Shown here: positions 41,301 through 50,179 of the stretch, piece after piece
How the letters are laid out: each line of letters opens with the position of its first letter
Numbering within the stretch: position 1 is the stretch's first letter
Assembly (NCBI GenBank): GCA_937873155.1
Contig: CALMVZ010000035.1
Span: forward strand, 62,001 to 126,000
Length of the DNA stretch: 64,000 nucleotides
Reading direction: 5' to 3'
Source: an uncultured Bacteroidota bacterium
Lineage (GTDB): Bacteria > Bacteroidota > Bacteroidia > B-17B0 > Aurantibacillaceae
Notes under the pieces: generated by a model
Database searches by the model: none
Told to the model about the DNA's origin: nothing
The model's input: the letters and a program-made list of their open reading frames with translations, nothing else
Position numbers and translations under genes: made by a program

Positions 41301-44242
41301 ATACCGGCTGTTGGTGTTGGAGCTGTTGTATTCACAATCGCTGAAACCACAGCTTGTGCAGTACAACCATTCACCGCATCTGCAACTCTCACTGTATAAG
41401 TACCCGGACCAGATCCGGTAGTATTTTGATTATTCACACCACCTGTAATTGAGCTTCCGCCTGGTGCTGTCCATGTATAACCTGCTGCACCGGCAGGCAA
41501 TGAAGTTAAGTTGATCACACTATTTGTACAGGTAACAGAGGCTGAAGTTCCTGCTGAAGGCGAAGGAGCAACAGTATTTATTTGTGCAGCAACTGTGGCA
41601 ATTGCAGTACAGCCATTCACAGCATCTGCAACTCTCACTGTATATGTTCCCGGACCTGATCCGGTAGTATTTTGGCTATTCACTCCTCCTGTAATTGAAC
41701 TTCCACCCGGAGCAGTCCATGTATAACCGGCTGCACCGGCAGGCAATGAAGTTAAGTTGATCACACTATTTGTACAGGTAACAGAAGCTGAAGTTCCTGC
41801 TGAAGGCGAAGGAGCAACAGTATTTATTTGTGCGGCAACTGTGGCAATAACAGTACAACCATTAACAGGATTAGTAGCTCTTACAGTATACGTACCAGGA
41901 CCTGAACCGGTAGTGTTCTGATTATTGACACCACCTGTTATTGAACTTCCACCGGGTGCTGTCCAGGTATAAGTTAAACCTCCGGTTGAAGAAGTTAAAT
42001 TAATAGAGTTATTTGAGCAGGTGACTGAACCTGATGTTCCTGCTGTATTCACAGGTGCTGTAGTATTTATTTGTGCGGCAACTGTGGCAATAACAGTACA
42101 ACCATTTGCAGGATCTGTGGCTCTTACAGTATAAGTTCCCGGTCCGGAACCTGTAGTATTTTGATTATTCACACCACCTGTTATTGAACTACCCCCGGGG
42201 GCTGTCCACGTATAAGTTAAACCTCCTGTTGAAGAGGTTAAGTTTATTGAGTTATTAGAACAGGTAACAGAACCTGATGTTCCTGCAGTATTAACAGGAG
42301 CTGTAGTATTTTGTGTCACTGTTACGTTAGCCGGTGATGAGTTACAGCCTGCAACATTAACTATTAATGAAAAAACACCCGGAGTATTTACAGTAGGATT
42401 CTGACTGGTTGGAGTTGTAATAGTTCCCGGGCCACTCCATGAATAAGTTCCTCCTCCTGATCCGTTAAGAACTGTTGTTGTTTGAGCGCAAGTTAAATTC
42501 TTTGCAGTACCCGGGTTTGCTGTAGGAATTGCAACTACGTTAATATTCTGACTTCCGGTTGCAGTAACACCACAAGCATCCGTTACTATTGCATAAAGCG
42601 TAACTACGCCTGCTGTTGGGAAGTTTATACTTGGAGATGTTCCGCTTCCAACAGAAGGAATTCCAGTAGGACTAAAACTCCAATTTATATTATAAGCCGG
42701 TACTCCATACTGAACACCATTAGAAGTCGCAGTTAAATTTCCGCCGGCGCAAACCGACGAGTTAGACATTGAAAAAGGAGTTCCTGCATTAGTGAATTCA
42801 ACTGTACGGCCGTCTAATGTCATTGTCCACGGACTAAATGCTCCGATACAAGCGTTGTTGCATCCGGCAGCACCCCAACAACTCCTGAAAAACTGTAAAG
42901 TGAATGGAACCGAAACAGGAGCGCATGAAGGGGCCGGCATACATGTACGCACATCGTTCCATATAGAAATATTATTTCCGGTACAGGTTCCGCTGGTTGG
43001 CGTGTTACAATACCAATAAAAACCGGCATTACTCGGACTGATACATGCGCCGCTTGTTATACGAATAGCACCATCTTCCATCCAACAAACTCCTTGAGCT
43101 AAATAATTAAATGACCAGCTTGCATTTGTTAAGGTCGTGTTAGCAGGAGTGTTAACAGATAAGTTATAATTACATGAATTTATAAAATTACATGAGCCAT
43201 TATACATTGATCCTGTGATAGATGCCTGTGCTAATGTATTAGAACTTGAAACAAGCGGATCGATGATCACCTTACCTTTTCCAATGTGGCTTTGGATCCA
43301 GCTTACAGGAACTATAATGCTGATCTTATTTCCATCGATTGAATAATTCATAAGAGAATATTCTTCTTTGGTGGGATTTTCAGGATAAGCGCTGGCTTCA
43401 CCTAACTCAAGTATTTGTTCATTAGAATTTACTAAGCTGATCCCGGATTTAGATACACTCGATGCATTCCCATTCGTAAATTTAAAAACAGATCCCAATG
43501 GAGTAATAAAATCATCTTTAAAAACTAAGTTTGTGTAGTTCGGATTCTTAATACTTTTTACAATAAAATTAGACTTTATTGATCCGCGATTAACTACCAT
43601 TTGCGCGTCAATCCCGGGAAAAATATCCTTAATATACACGCCATCATCACCAGCCGTGAGGTCACTCCAATTTGGTAAGGCGATCAACTCCTCTACTCCA
43701 TTCTCATCGGAACCGTATAATTTCCAGTTATTAAAATCGATCTGACCGAACGGAGTTTTTATGTAAGATGTTTTTATGTTAGTATTAAACCCTACCGGAT
43801 CATATTGATTAGTCGCTTCGAAAACCCCATTCCCTTTATCAGCTAAATGGTGATCTATAGTAACCCATTCGCCATTTACTTTGTAATGTAAGGCTTGAAG
43901 TGATTTTTGGATCTTGATCTCAGAAGGTGCTTTTGGATTAACGAATAATCTTTGGTCTATTTCCCTTCTGTCTAAAACTTCAACAAAACCTTCGTAATAC
44001 GCGTTGAATGGAAGAAGGCCGAATTCCGGATGACCGGTTTTTACTTTGTTAAATCTCCCATACTCTTTATCGTTTTTCACTGTCTTAGAAAAAGAGGTCA
44101 GATTACCTTTAGTTGCCTGCATTTGATAGGTCTTCATCCCATCACTTTGACCATAGGACAATAGGGAAAAAGCAAAAAATAAAGCAGTCAAACCTAATTT
44201 ATTGACATTCAATAAATTAGTTGATTTTGTAAATTGAAACAT
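38381..44242 (-). CDS. Giant secreted surface protein 1 (15 Ig-like modules, PKD, T9SS type B CTD)
   Basis: A 1953-residue protein with a signal peptide (LGLTALFFAFSLLSYGQ). N-terminal part 1, about 290 residues, ends in GKVIIDPLVSSSNTLA, as in many Bacteroidota secreted proteins. Part 2 is a cysteine-rich segment with 11 cysteines in about 135 residues. An Ig-like introducing domain follows. Then come 15 modules of about 80 residues, each opening with ITC or VTC and closing with NGC, which suggests one disulfide per module. A PKD domain (TFSWNFGNGS) and a gliding-motility-associated C-terminal domain (VPNVFTPNDDNINDVF, then VIFNRWGQKMYEFDG) end the protein, predicting export and attachment through T9SS. 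Low in Lys, high in Thr/Ser/Asn/Gly. An in-frame TTG upstream is less likely than the ATG at 44242. Probably an adhesin. Confidence 0.92.
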   Translation of the reverse strand: MFQFTKSTNLLNVNKLGLTALFFAFSLLSYGQSDGMKTYQMQATKGNLTSFSKTVKNDKEYGRFNKVKTGHPEFGLLPFNAYYEGFVEVLDRREIDQRLFVNPKAPSEIKIQKSLQALHYKVNGEWVTIDHHLADKGNGVFEATNQYDPVGFNTNIKTSYIKTPFGQIDFNNWKLYGSDENGVEELIALPNWSDLTAGDDGVYIKDIFPGIDAQMVVNRGSIKSNFIVKSIKNPNYTNLVFKDDFITPLGSVFKFTNGNASSVSKSGISLVNSNEQILELGEASAYPENPTKEEYSLMNYSIDGNKISIIVPVSWIQSHIGKGKVIIDPLVSSSNTLAQASITGSMYNGSCNFINSCNYNLSVNTPANTTLTNASWSFNYLAQGVCWMEDGAIRITSGACISPSNAGFYWYCNTPTSGTCTGNNISIWNDVRTCMPAPSCAPVSVPFTLQFFRSCWGAAGCNNACIGAFSPWTMTLDGRTVEFTNAGTPFSMSNSSVCAGGNLTATSNGVQYGVPAYNINWSFSPTGIPSVGSGTSPSINFPTAGVVTLYAIVTDACGVTATGSQNINVVAIPTANPGTAKNLTCAQTTTVLNGSGGGTYSWSGPGTITTPTSQNPTVNTPGVFSLIVNVAGCNSSPANVTVTQNTTAPVNTAGTSGSVTCSNNSINLTSSTGGLTYTWTAPGGSSITGGVNNQNTTGSGPGTYTVRATDPANGCTVIATVAAQINTTAPVNTAGTSGSVTCSNNSINLTSSTGGLTYTWTAPGGSSITGGVNNQNTTGSGPGTYTVRATNPVNGCTVIATVAAQINTVAPSPSAGTSASVTCTNSVINLTSLPAGAAGYTWTAPGGSSITGGVNSQNTTGSGPGTYTVRVADAVNGCTAIATVAAQINTVAPSPSAGTSASVTCTNSVINLTSLPAGAAGYTWTAPGGSSITGGVNNQNTTGSGPGTYTVRVADAVNGCTAQAVVSAIVNTTAPTPTAGIAGVVTCGSPTVSLTSGPGAMNYTWTAPAGSSITGGVNSQNTTGSGPGSYSVLVQNPTNGCSTQTVVTASTNTTPPSPTITSPSTITCANPTITLSSPTGGVTYTWSGPGIVGSPNNSTVNVNQVGTYSLFVTSAANGCTNIATASVGNNTIAPTTTPVGTQTITCATPSVQLIGSANPSTCTVVWTGGVCAGANSFTATACGAGTYTYIATNPANGCQSAAQVATVVPNAGVPSVTVSNTGTITCTTTSVQVIGTTTTSPATYTWSGTGIVGATNTATINVNQSGVYTLTVTNTLNGCTSVVTNSITADNAAITPTTTSSTIITCTNPTSTLTTNAGAGPYTYSWSGPGVVGTTTTSIATATLGGTYTVVVTNTVNGCTGTDMVTVASNTTVPASVTVTPASYTLSCATPTTQISVGSTGGATYSWTAPGTGSIVSGATSTTATIQGPGVYSVVATATNGCSAAATTATMVADVNSPAVTLSSPNLSITCTSPAPTLTLTPTGTVTIASYSWSPASGISSGSNTTTPTFTAAGTYVCLITASNGCTITASVPVSNNTVIPSATSGAITNLSCANTSVNINPTYTPSSGLTYTWSGTGIVGSVNNASVDVNQSGTYTVSMIDPVNGCANTATFTVNGNTVAPTVTVTSTSSIGIGCLPTNTTVVLDATTTPSTGVNYNWSTTATTQSISVSAAGVYSVVITDATNGCTVSAQYTVSNGSTPPNISAGANASIPCGGVTTTVTLNGSSTDPGVTYSWSGPNIISGSNTASPVVDMAGTYTLTVTNPTTGCTATSTVDVTNSVPTASISSDVVTGFAPLTVNYTNTSTNANTFSWNFGNGSSTTLTTTAGTSATYGWGTYTITMIASSGVCSDTASIVIIVEDGFTIEVPNVFTPNDDNINDVFIINSTGVKEIHLVIFNRWGQKMYEFDGARASWDGITSDGQEASAGTYYFFIKATGFDGKEFEQNGTVNLFR
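38905..42530 (-). repeat. Array of 15 Ig-like coding modules in giant gene 1
   Basis: Fifteen in-frame modules of about 230-250 bases. Modules 2/3 and 4/5 are near-identical tandem pairs at protein level; the later modules are diverged but keep the same order as in the other two giant genes. Confidence 0.9.
41485..41848 (-). repeat. Recent 246-base tandem duplication inside giant gene 1
   Basis: Bases 41485-41602 and 41731-41848 are nearly identical (two differences seen) at an offset of 246 bases, exactly 82 codons. This is the youngest module duplication I could see in the array. Confidence 0.75.
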
Positions 44243-44294
44243 GAGTGTAGGTTTTAGTAACCCTAAAATTAACAAAAATTGTACCAAAAATGCA

Positions 44295-44320
44295 AAAGGA
44301 GGGTGTTAAAACCCGCCTTT
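44295..44320 (-). terminator. Possible terminator of giant gene 2
   Basis: AAAGGCGGGT / ACCCTCCTTT on the minus strand forms a 10-base stem with one mismatch and a 6-base loop, 26 bases after the stop. The following T run is broken. Confidence 0.5.
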
Positions 44321-44346
44321 GTTGGTATTTTATAAGCTTTTACCGA

Positions 44347-47300
44347 TTATCTGAAGAGCCCTACCGGACCGTTCTTTTTGTATTCTTTACCATCAAATCC
44401 GGTTGCAATTATAAAGTAGAAGTAGGTCCCATCAGTAGCTTTTTCGCCACTATTTGTAATTCCGTCCCATGCAGCTTTAGCTCCATTGAAACTATACATT
44501 AGCTGTCCCCAACGGTTAAATATCTGCAATTCGATCTCCTTTACTCCCGTTGATTTAATAGTGAAGAAATCATTTGTGCCATCATTATTAGGTGTAAATA
44601 CGTTTGGTATCTCAAGTGTGAATCCGTCCTCAATTACAATAACGGCATAAGCAGTATCCGAACACAAACCATTTGATGCGATCAACATTACTGTATATGT
44701 TCCTGATGTATTGTAAGTGTTGCTGGTATTTGTTGAAGTGGATACACTTCCATCACCAAAGATCCAATTATAGGTAACAGCGCCAATACTTCCATTAGTA
44801 AATACAACTGTTTGCGGTGTGAAGCCCGTAGTTACATCTGCTGTGAATGAAGCTGTAGGAACACCACTGCTTACAACAACAGTATTTGTTGCCATACAAC
44901 CGGTAGTAGGGTTAGTTACCGTTAGAGTATAAGTTCCCGGCTGATCAGCAATAGCTGTTGCCGAATTAGAACCGGAAATAACACTTGGGCCTGTCCAGGT
45001 AAAAATTACACCGGGATCGTTGGAACCGCCATTTAATGTAGCTGTTGTTGCACCACAAGGTATAATTGAATTAGCAACCACTGTATTTGATGGAGCTGTT
45101 GAATTATTATCAACAGTATACTGGGTAGCAACAAAACATCCGTTTGATGCATCAGTAACAATAACAGTATAGATACCGGGAACAGTTGTTGAAATACTTT
45201 GAGTGGTTGCAGATGTTGACCAACTATAAGTAACACCTGAGCTAGGTGTTGAAGCCGCATCTAACGTGATCATACTATTTGTAGATGAACAACCAATACC
45301 TATTGAAGATGTTGATGTAACGGTTGCGGTCGGAGCGATCGTACTTCCGGTAACAGTCATTGTCGCGGTATTAGAACAACCATTTACAGTATCGAATACA
45401 GAAACAGTATAAGTTCCGCTTTGATTTACTGTAACGCTTGAGTTATTTGGAGAGCCAACAATTCCTGTTCCTGACCATGTGTAAGTTAAACCTGAACCTG
45501 GTGTATAATTAGGATTGATAGTTACGTTAGGATTCCCGCATGAAATATTTGCAATGGCCGGTGTGATCACTGAAGGTGACACTGAATTATTAGCAACTGT
45601 TACAAAAGTTGTTGTGGTGCAGCCGTTACTTGCCGTTATCAAACAGGAATAAGTTCCGGGTGTATTAAATACCGGTGTTGTTGTGTTACTTCCGCTGCTG
45701 ATACCTGAAGCAGGTGACCATGAATAAGAAGCAATGGCCACTGTGCTTGTTGGAGTTACCGTTACACCTGTTGTAGATGATACGCAGGTAATACTAACAG
45801 TGTTAGCGCTAACTGTAACAGCCGGTGTATTTGCGTCTGCCACCATTGTCGCAGTCGCTGCCGCTGCTGAACAACCGTTAGTTCCTGTTGCTACAACACT
45901 ATAAACACCGGGACCCGAAATAGAAGCTGTTGCTGTTGAACCACCACTTAAAATAGTGCCTGTTCCAGGAGCTGTCCACGAATAAGTAGTTCCTCCCGTT
46001 GAAGTGGCAGTAATTGAAGTTGATGGTGTTAAACATGACAATGTAAATGAAGAAGGAGATGCGTTAACAGCCGTTGGAACATTCGTGCTGGAAACAACTG
46101 ATAAGGTTTCTGTTCCGGTACAGCCATTCGAAGTATTTGTTACAGTTACACTATACGTGCCTCCTAAACTGGAAGTAATTGCGGATAAAGTATTGGATCC
46201 GACAATTCCGGGACCGGACCAGTTATATGTGTAAGTCCCTGTTCCCGCAGTAGCAGTTAATACAGACGTAGGATTTGAACATGTAATAACATTAGACGAT
46301 GTTGTTGTTGGAGTTACTGCCGCATTATCAATTGTAACGCTGTTTGTAATTATTGAGGTACAACTATTTGATGTATTGGTTAAAGTTAAACTATAAACTC
46401 CACCCATGTTAACATTTATTGAGCCGGTATTTGCAGAACCAATAATTCCCGGGCCACTCCATGTATAGGTTACAGGTGATGTAGTTGTAGTTGATACTAC
46501 CTGGACACTGGTTGTTAAACAAGTAATAGTACCGGTATTAGAAACAGTTGCAGTAGGCGCACCTGCACTCGGAACAACCGTAGCAACTTGCGCTGCACTC
46601 TGACAACCGTTAGACGGGTCGGTAGCTATATATGTATAAGTTCCTGCTGAACATGCTGTCGCTGTATAAGAATTTGCACCTGCACAAACACCACCGGTCC
46701 ATACAACTGTACAAGAACTTGGGTTGGCGCTTCCGATCAATTGAACAGAAGGGGTAGCGCAAGTAATAGTTTGTGTACTTATTGGTGTAGTAGTTGGTGA
46801 AACAGTATTATTAGTTACAGAAGCGCTAACCACATTTGTACAACCATTCACGGCGCTGGTCACAAATAAAGAATAAGTACCTGCCTGGTTTACGTTAACA
46901 GTTGAATTATTAGCAGAGCCAACGATCCCCGGGCCGGTCCATGTATAAGTAACACCTGTTGTAGAAGAACTTAGGTTGACTGTTGGATTACTACATGTAA
47001 TAGTTGGTGTAGTATTAATTGATGGAGATGGCGGTGTTGTATTTGTAGAAGCAGTTACAACTGTCGATGTTGAACACCCGTTAGCCGGATTCTGAACAAT
47101 TACAGTATATGTCCCTCCGCCCGACCCGGTTGTATTTTGATTATTAACACCACCGGTAATTGAACTACCCGCAGGAGCCGTCCATGTATAATTCATTGCG
47201 CCAGGATTGGATGTTAAAGAAACCGTTGCGGAACCACAGGTAACTAAACCGTTCACCCCTGCAGTTGGTACTGGCGCTGTTGTATTCACATTCGCTGCAA

Positions 47301-50085
47301 TTGTCGCGATATTTGTGCAGCCATTTACTGCATTGGTAACTCTCACTGTGTATGTCCCCGCTCCGGATCCTGTTGTATTTTGATTATTAGTCCCGCCTGT
47401 GATCGAACTTCCTGCAGGGGCTGTCCATGTATAAGATAATCCGCTTAAACCTGAAGTTAAATTAATAGTTGTGTTTGAACATGTAACTGAACCTGTTGTT
47501 CCGGCAGTTGCAGTTGGCGCTGTTGTATTTTGTGTAACGGCTATTGTTCCTGTTGCAGAACAATTATTAAGTGTGTTTACAACTGTATAATTATAAGTTC
47601 CTCCGGTGTTTACCGTTGCAGAAGCAGTATTTGCACCTGAAACAACACCGGGTCCTGTCCACGTATAAGAAACCGGAGAAGCTGTTGTACTTGCAACCAC
47701 CTGGATCGTAGAAGTTGTACAATTGATACTTCCGCTCGTACTTGCTGTTACTAAAGGGTTCGTGTTATTTTGTGTTACAGAAACAGAACCCGCAGCCTGG
47801 CAACCGTTAGCAGGATTAGTTACTGTGTAATTATAAGTACCTCCTGTATTAATTGTCGCTGTTGCGGTATTTGCACCACCTGTAATTCCGGGCCCTGTCC
47901 ACGTATAGGTTGCAGGTGAAGTTGTAGTAGAAGCAACAACTGTGGTGGAGGTGGTATTACAATTTAAACTTCCGCTTGCTGTTGCTGTAACACTTGGCGG
48001 TGCGTTATTAGCAGTAATTGTAACAGTAGTTGTTCTTTGACAACCACTATTATCAGTTACAACAACGGTATAATTTCCTGCGCTCAATCCTGTAGCAACG
48101 CTTGTTGTGCTCACTGAAGGATTCCAAGTATAAGCAGTATAAGTTGGTGTACCCCCAGTTGCTGTTACGGTTGCCGCTCCTGAAGATGTACACGTCACTT
48201 GTGTTTGATTAGCGGTTAATGTTATTGCGGGGGGTTGTGTGATCACAAATGTTCTTGTAATGATACAGCCGTTCGCATCACTGATGGTTGAAGTATAGTT
48301 TCCTGCAGTCAAACCTGAGGCTGTTGCAGCATTACCTCCTGAGGGACTCCATGTATAAGTATAACCACCTGTTCCGCCGGAAGCCGATACAGATGCTGTC
48401 GTTGTTCCGGCATTACAAGAAATAGTTCCTTGTCCTTGTGTAGCAGTGACAGCACTCGGTTGTGTAATAACAAAAGTTTCGGTGGATGTTGCACTTGCGG
48501 CATCAGTAATTGAACAAGTATACGTATTAGGACATAAGCCTGAAGCAGTAGCTGCATTTCCGCCGGAAGGTGTCCATGTATATGTATAGGGGCCGGTGCC
48601 ACCGGTTGCAGAAACGGAGGCTGTTCCGTTACACGCTCCGTTACATGTTACATTTGAAGAGGCTCCCGTTGTATTCAATGGTGACGGAATATTTAAACAA
48701 TGTGCTACGCGTGTTGGCGACATGTTATTTACAACAGGTGCGAAGGAAGAAGATGTCATTAAATTATAGTTCAGACTTGTTGGCGTTGAGAATGTGATCG
48801 ATTCAGTACCCAATGGGGGAGTTACAGCTCCGCCTGAACAGCCGACTGCAGGATCGCTGGTTTGTCCAACCGTATTTGTTCGGATGATATTAAAATTAAA
48901 TCCTGCCATTTGTTGATCGGTCATGGAAACATAATAGCCTTGGTCTGAACATAATCCTCCCTCGGGTAAAATAGCCGATAATCCAATAGGTGCATATGTT
49001 CTTCCAAAGATCCAGTTGGTTGTAGTGCTGTTGATTTTTCCGATCATTGTATTGAACGCGACAGGGAAGATCTGAATTTGTGTGCCTATCATTGAATAAT
49101 TCCCATCGGCATTTTCCATAATATCCTGAAGCAGATAAGTGCTCCCGAAAGCAGATCCGTTTAATCGTCTGTTAAAGATCACTGTTGGTGTTACCGCCCC
49201 TACTCCTGATATACTTACTATAAATGCATGCATATCGTCATATCCTCCCAAAAGAATATTTCCGGTTGAAAGGCGTAAGGCAGAATTGATACCTTGTGAA
49301 GTAGTATTCCCGGCACCCCATCGCCTTATGTAGGTAAGCGCCCCGGCAGTGGATGTTTTAATGATCAATGAATTTCGTGGATAATCACCACCTGTTCCGG
49401 CGCCTTCGGATGATTCTCCAACAAAGAAATAACCATCAGCTGATTCTGCAACATCATTAATAAAATGCTCGTCAGGATTTGCTGTAGCGATGGTCCACAC
49501 CCTGCTCCATTGCAAAACCCCGCTTGAGTTCACTTTGAATCCCATTGCACTGGTAGTATCTACTGTCGCAGCACTTACACCATCCCAAAAATAATCTACA
49601 CCACCTCCAACTAAAAATCCACCATCAGTAGTTTCTATTACTGCATTCCCAAATTCGTTCGATGTTTTACCGGCGCTGAAATTCGGAAGTTGATATCTGA
49701 AAGCCCAAATCACATTTCCTAAAGCATCAATACGTAAAAGTATTGCGCCTCCGCCGCCACTTGTTGAAGATCCAGTAATAATAAAGCCGCCTGTACTTAC
49801 ATTCTTAATATCCGAAAAATTGGTTGCAAACCCCGCGTTGTAAGCTTTTGCCCAGACAATGTTTCCTGCTGTGTCAATTTTTACAGCATCGCCATAATAC
49901 GGACCAAAAGAATTATTCAATCCTGCAATAACAAACTCTCGTGCCGGGGTTTGTACCATTCCGCCGGTGATATCAAAAGCTCCAAGATCGTAACTCTGAC
50001 GAAAAGTTGTCATTGTTTGTCCTGAAACAGAAAAAGTAAAAATTAAAAGAATACCGGTTAGGAAAAGCTTTGTGATTTTTTTCAT
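44347..50085 (-). CDS. Giant secreted surface protein 2 (propeller-like, SprB repeats, 13 Ig-like modules, T9SS type B CTD)
   Basis: A 1912-residue protein with a signal peptide (KKITKLFLTGILLIFTFSVSG). About 440 residues of propeller-like repeats follow, with recurrent G-x-I-x-W-x-K and T-x-D-G-G-F elements (DTAGNIVWAKAYNAG, ETTDGGFLVGGG). Three SprB-type repeats come next (CNGACNGTASVSATGGTGPY is the first). SprB is the mobile gliding adhesin of Flavobacterium, and these repeats are found in other cell-surface proteins. Thirteen Ig-like two-cysteine modules, a PKD domain (YNWIFGDGS) and a gliding-motility-associated C-terminal domain complete it. The last ten modules match those of the other two giants in order. 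Secretion via T9SS is likely; adhesion is the best guess. Confidence 0.92.
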   Translation of the reverse strand: MKKITKLFLTGILLIFTFSVSGQTMTTFRQSYDLGAFDITGGMVQTPAREFVIAGLNNSFGPYYGDAVKIDTAGNIVWAKAYNAGFATNFSDIKNVSTGGFIITGSSTSGGGGAILLRIDALGNVIWAFRYQLPNFSAGKTSNEFGNAVIETTDGGFLVGGGVDYFWDGVSAATVDTTSAMGFKVNSSGVLQWSRVWTIATANPDEHFINDVAESADGYFFVGESSEGAGTGGDYPRNSLIIKTSTAGALTYIRRWGAGNTTSQGINSALRLSTGNILLGGYDDMHAFIVSISGVGAVTPTVIFNRRLNGSAFGSTYLLQDIMENADGNYSMIGTQIQIFPVAFNTMIGKINSTTTNWIFGRTYAPIGLSAILPEGGLCSDQGYYVSMTDQQMAGFNFNIIRTNTVGQTSDPAVGCSGGAVTPPLGTESITFSTPTSLNYNLMTSSSFAPVVNNMSPTRVAHCLNIPSPLNTTGASSNVTCNGACNGTASVSATGGTGPYTYTWTPSGGNAATASGLCPNTYTCSITDAASATSTETFVITQPSAVTATQGQGTISCNAGTTTASVSASGGTGGYTYTWSPSGGNAATASGLTAGNYTSTISDANGCIITRTFVITQPPAITLTANQTQVTCTSSGAATVTATGGTPTYTAYTWNPSVSTTSVATGLSAGNYTVVVTDNSGCQRTTTVTITANNAPPSVTATASGSLNCNTTSTTVVASTTTSPATYTWTGPGITGGANTATATINTGGTYNYTVTNPANGCQAAGSVSVTQNNTNPLVTASTSGSINCTTSTIQVVASTTASPVSYTWTGPGVVSGANTASATVNTGGTYNYTVVNTLNNCSATGTIAVTQNTTAPTATAGTTGSVTCSNTTINLTSGLSGLSYTWTAPAGSSITGGTNNQNTTGSGAGTYTVRVTNAVNGCTNIATIAANVNTTAPVPTAGVNGLVTCGSATVSLTSNPGAMNYTWTAPAGSSITGGVNNQNTTGSGGGTYTVIVQNPANGCSTSTVVTASTNTTPPSPSINTTPTITCSNPTVNLSSSTTGVTYTWTGPGIVGSANNSTVNVNQAGTYSLFVTSAVNGCTNVVSASVTNNTVSPTTTPISTQTITCATPSVQLIGSANPSSCTVVWTGGVCAGANSYTATACSAGTYTYIATDPSNGCQSAAQVATVVPSAGAPTATVSNTGTITCLTTSVQVVSTTTTSPVTYTWSGPGIIGSANTGSINVNMGGVYSLTLTNTSNSCTSIITNSVTIDNAAVTPTTTSSNVITCSNPTSVLTATAGTGTYTYNWSGPGIVGSNTLSAITSSLGGTYSVTVTNTSNGCTGTETLSVVSSTNVPTAVNASPSSFTLSCLTPSTSITATSTGGTTYSWTAPGTGTILSGGSTATASISGPGVYSVVATGTNGCSAAAATATMVADANTPAVTVSANTVSITCVSSTTGVTVTPTSTVAIASYSWSPASGISSGSNTTTPVFNTPGTYSCLITASNGCTTTTFVTVANNSVSPSVITPAIANISCGNPNVTINPNYTPGSGLTYTWSGTGIVGSPNNSSVTVNQSGTYTVSVFDTVNGCSNTATMTVTGSTIAPTATVTSTSSIGIGCSSTNSMITLDAASTPSSGVTYSWSTSATTQSISTTVPGIYTVIVTDASNGCFVATQYTVDNNSTAPSNTVVANSIIPCGATTATLNGGSNDPGVIFTWTGPSVISGSNSATAIADQPGTYTLTVTNPTTGCMATNTVVVSSGVPTASFTADVTTGFTPQTVVFTNGSIGAVTYNWIFGDGSVSTSTNTSNTYNTSGTYTVMLIASNGLCSDTAYAVIVIEDGFTLEIPNVFTPNNDGTNDFFTIKSTGVKEIELQIFNRWGQLMYSFNGAKAAWDGITNSGEKATDGTYFYFIIATGFDGKEYKKNGPVGLFR
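44885..48680 (-). repeat. Three SprB-type plus 13 Ig-like coding modules in giant gene 2
   Basis: SprB-type repeats lie at about 48010-48680, and Ig-like modules at about 44885-48010. Each Ig-like module carries a TC...GC (or NC) cysteine pair. Confidence 0.88.
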
Positions 50086-50129
50086 TTCTATGCAATTAAA
50101 AATTTTTATTAGTATTTAATAAAAAACAA

Positions 50130-50155
50130 AAAAACGGGATAGTTCCCGCTTTTTT
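50130..50155 (-). terminator. Terminator of giant gene 3
   Basis: The stem CGGGA / TCCCG (50135-50148) is followed by seven T on the minus strand, 31 bases after the stop at 50180. Confidence 0.8.
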
Positions 50156-50179
50156 GTTCAGTGTCCTCATTTTAATTAA

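Noticed and set aside
38905-42530. Direct repeats that might suggest a CRISPR array
   Set aside because: The period is about 240 bases, repeats are in frame and code for Ig-like modules, and there are no short spacers or cas genes.
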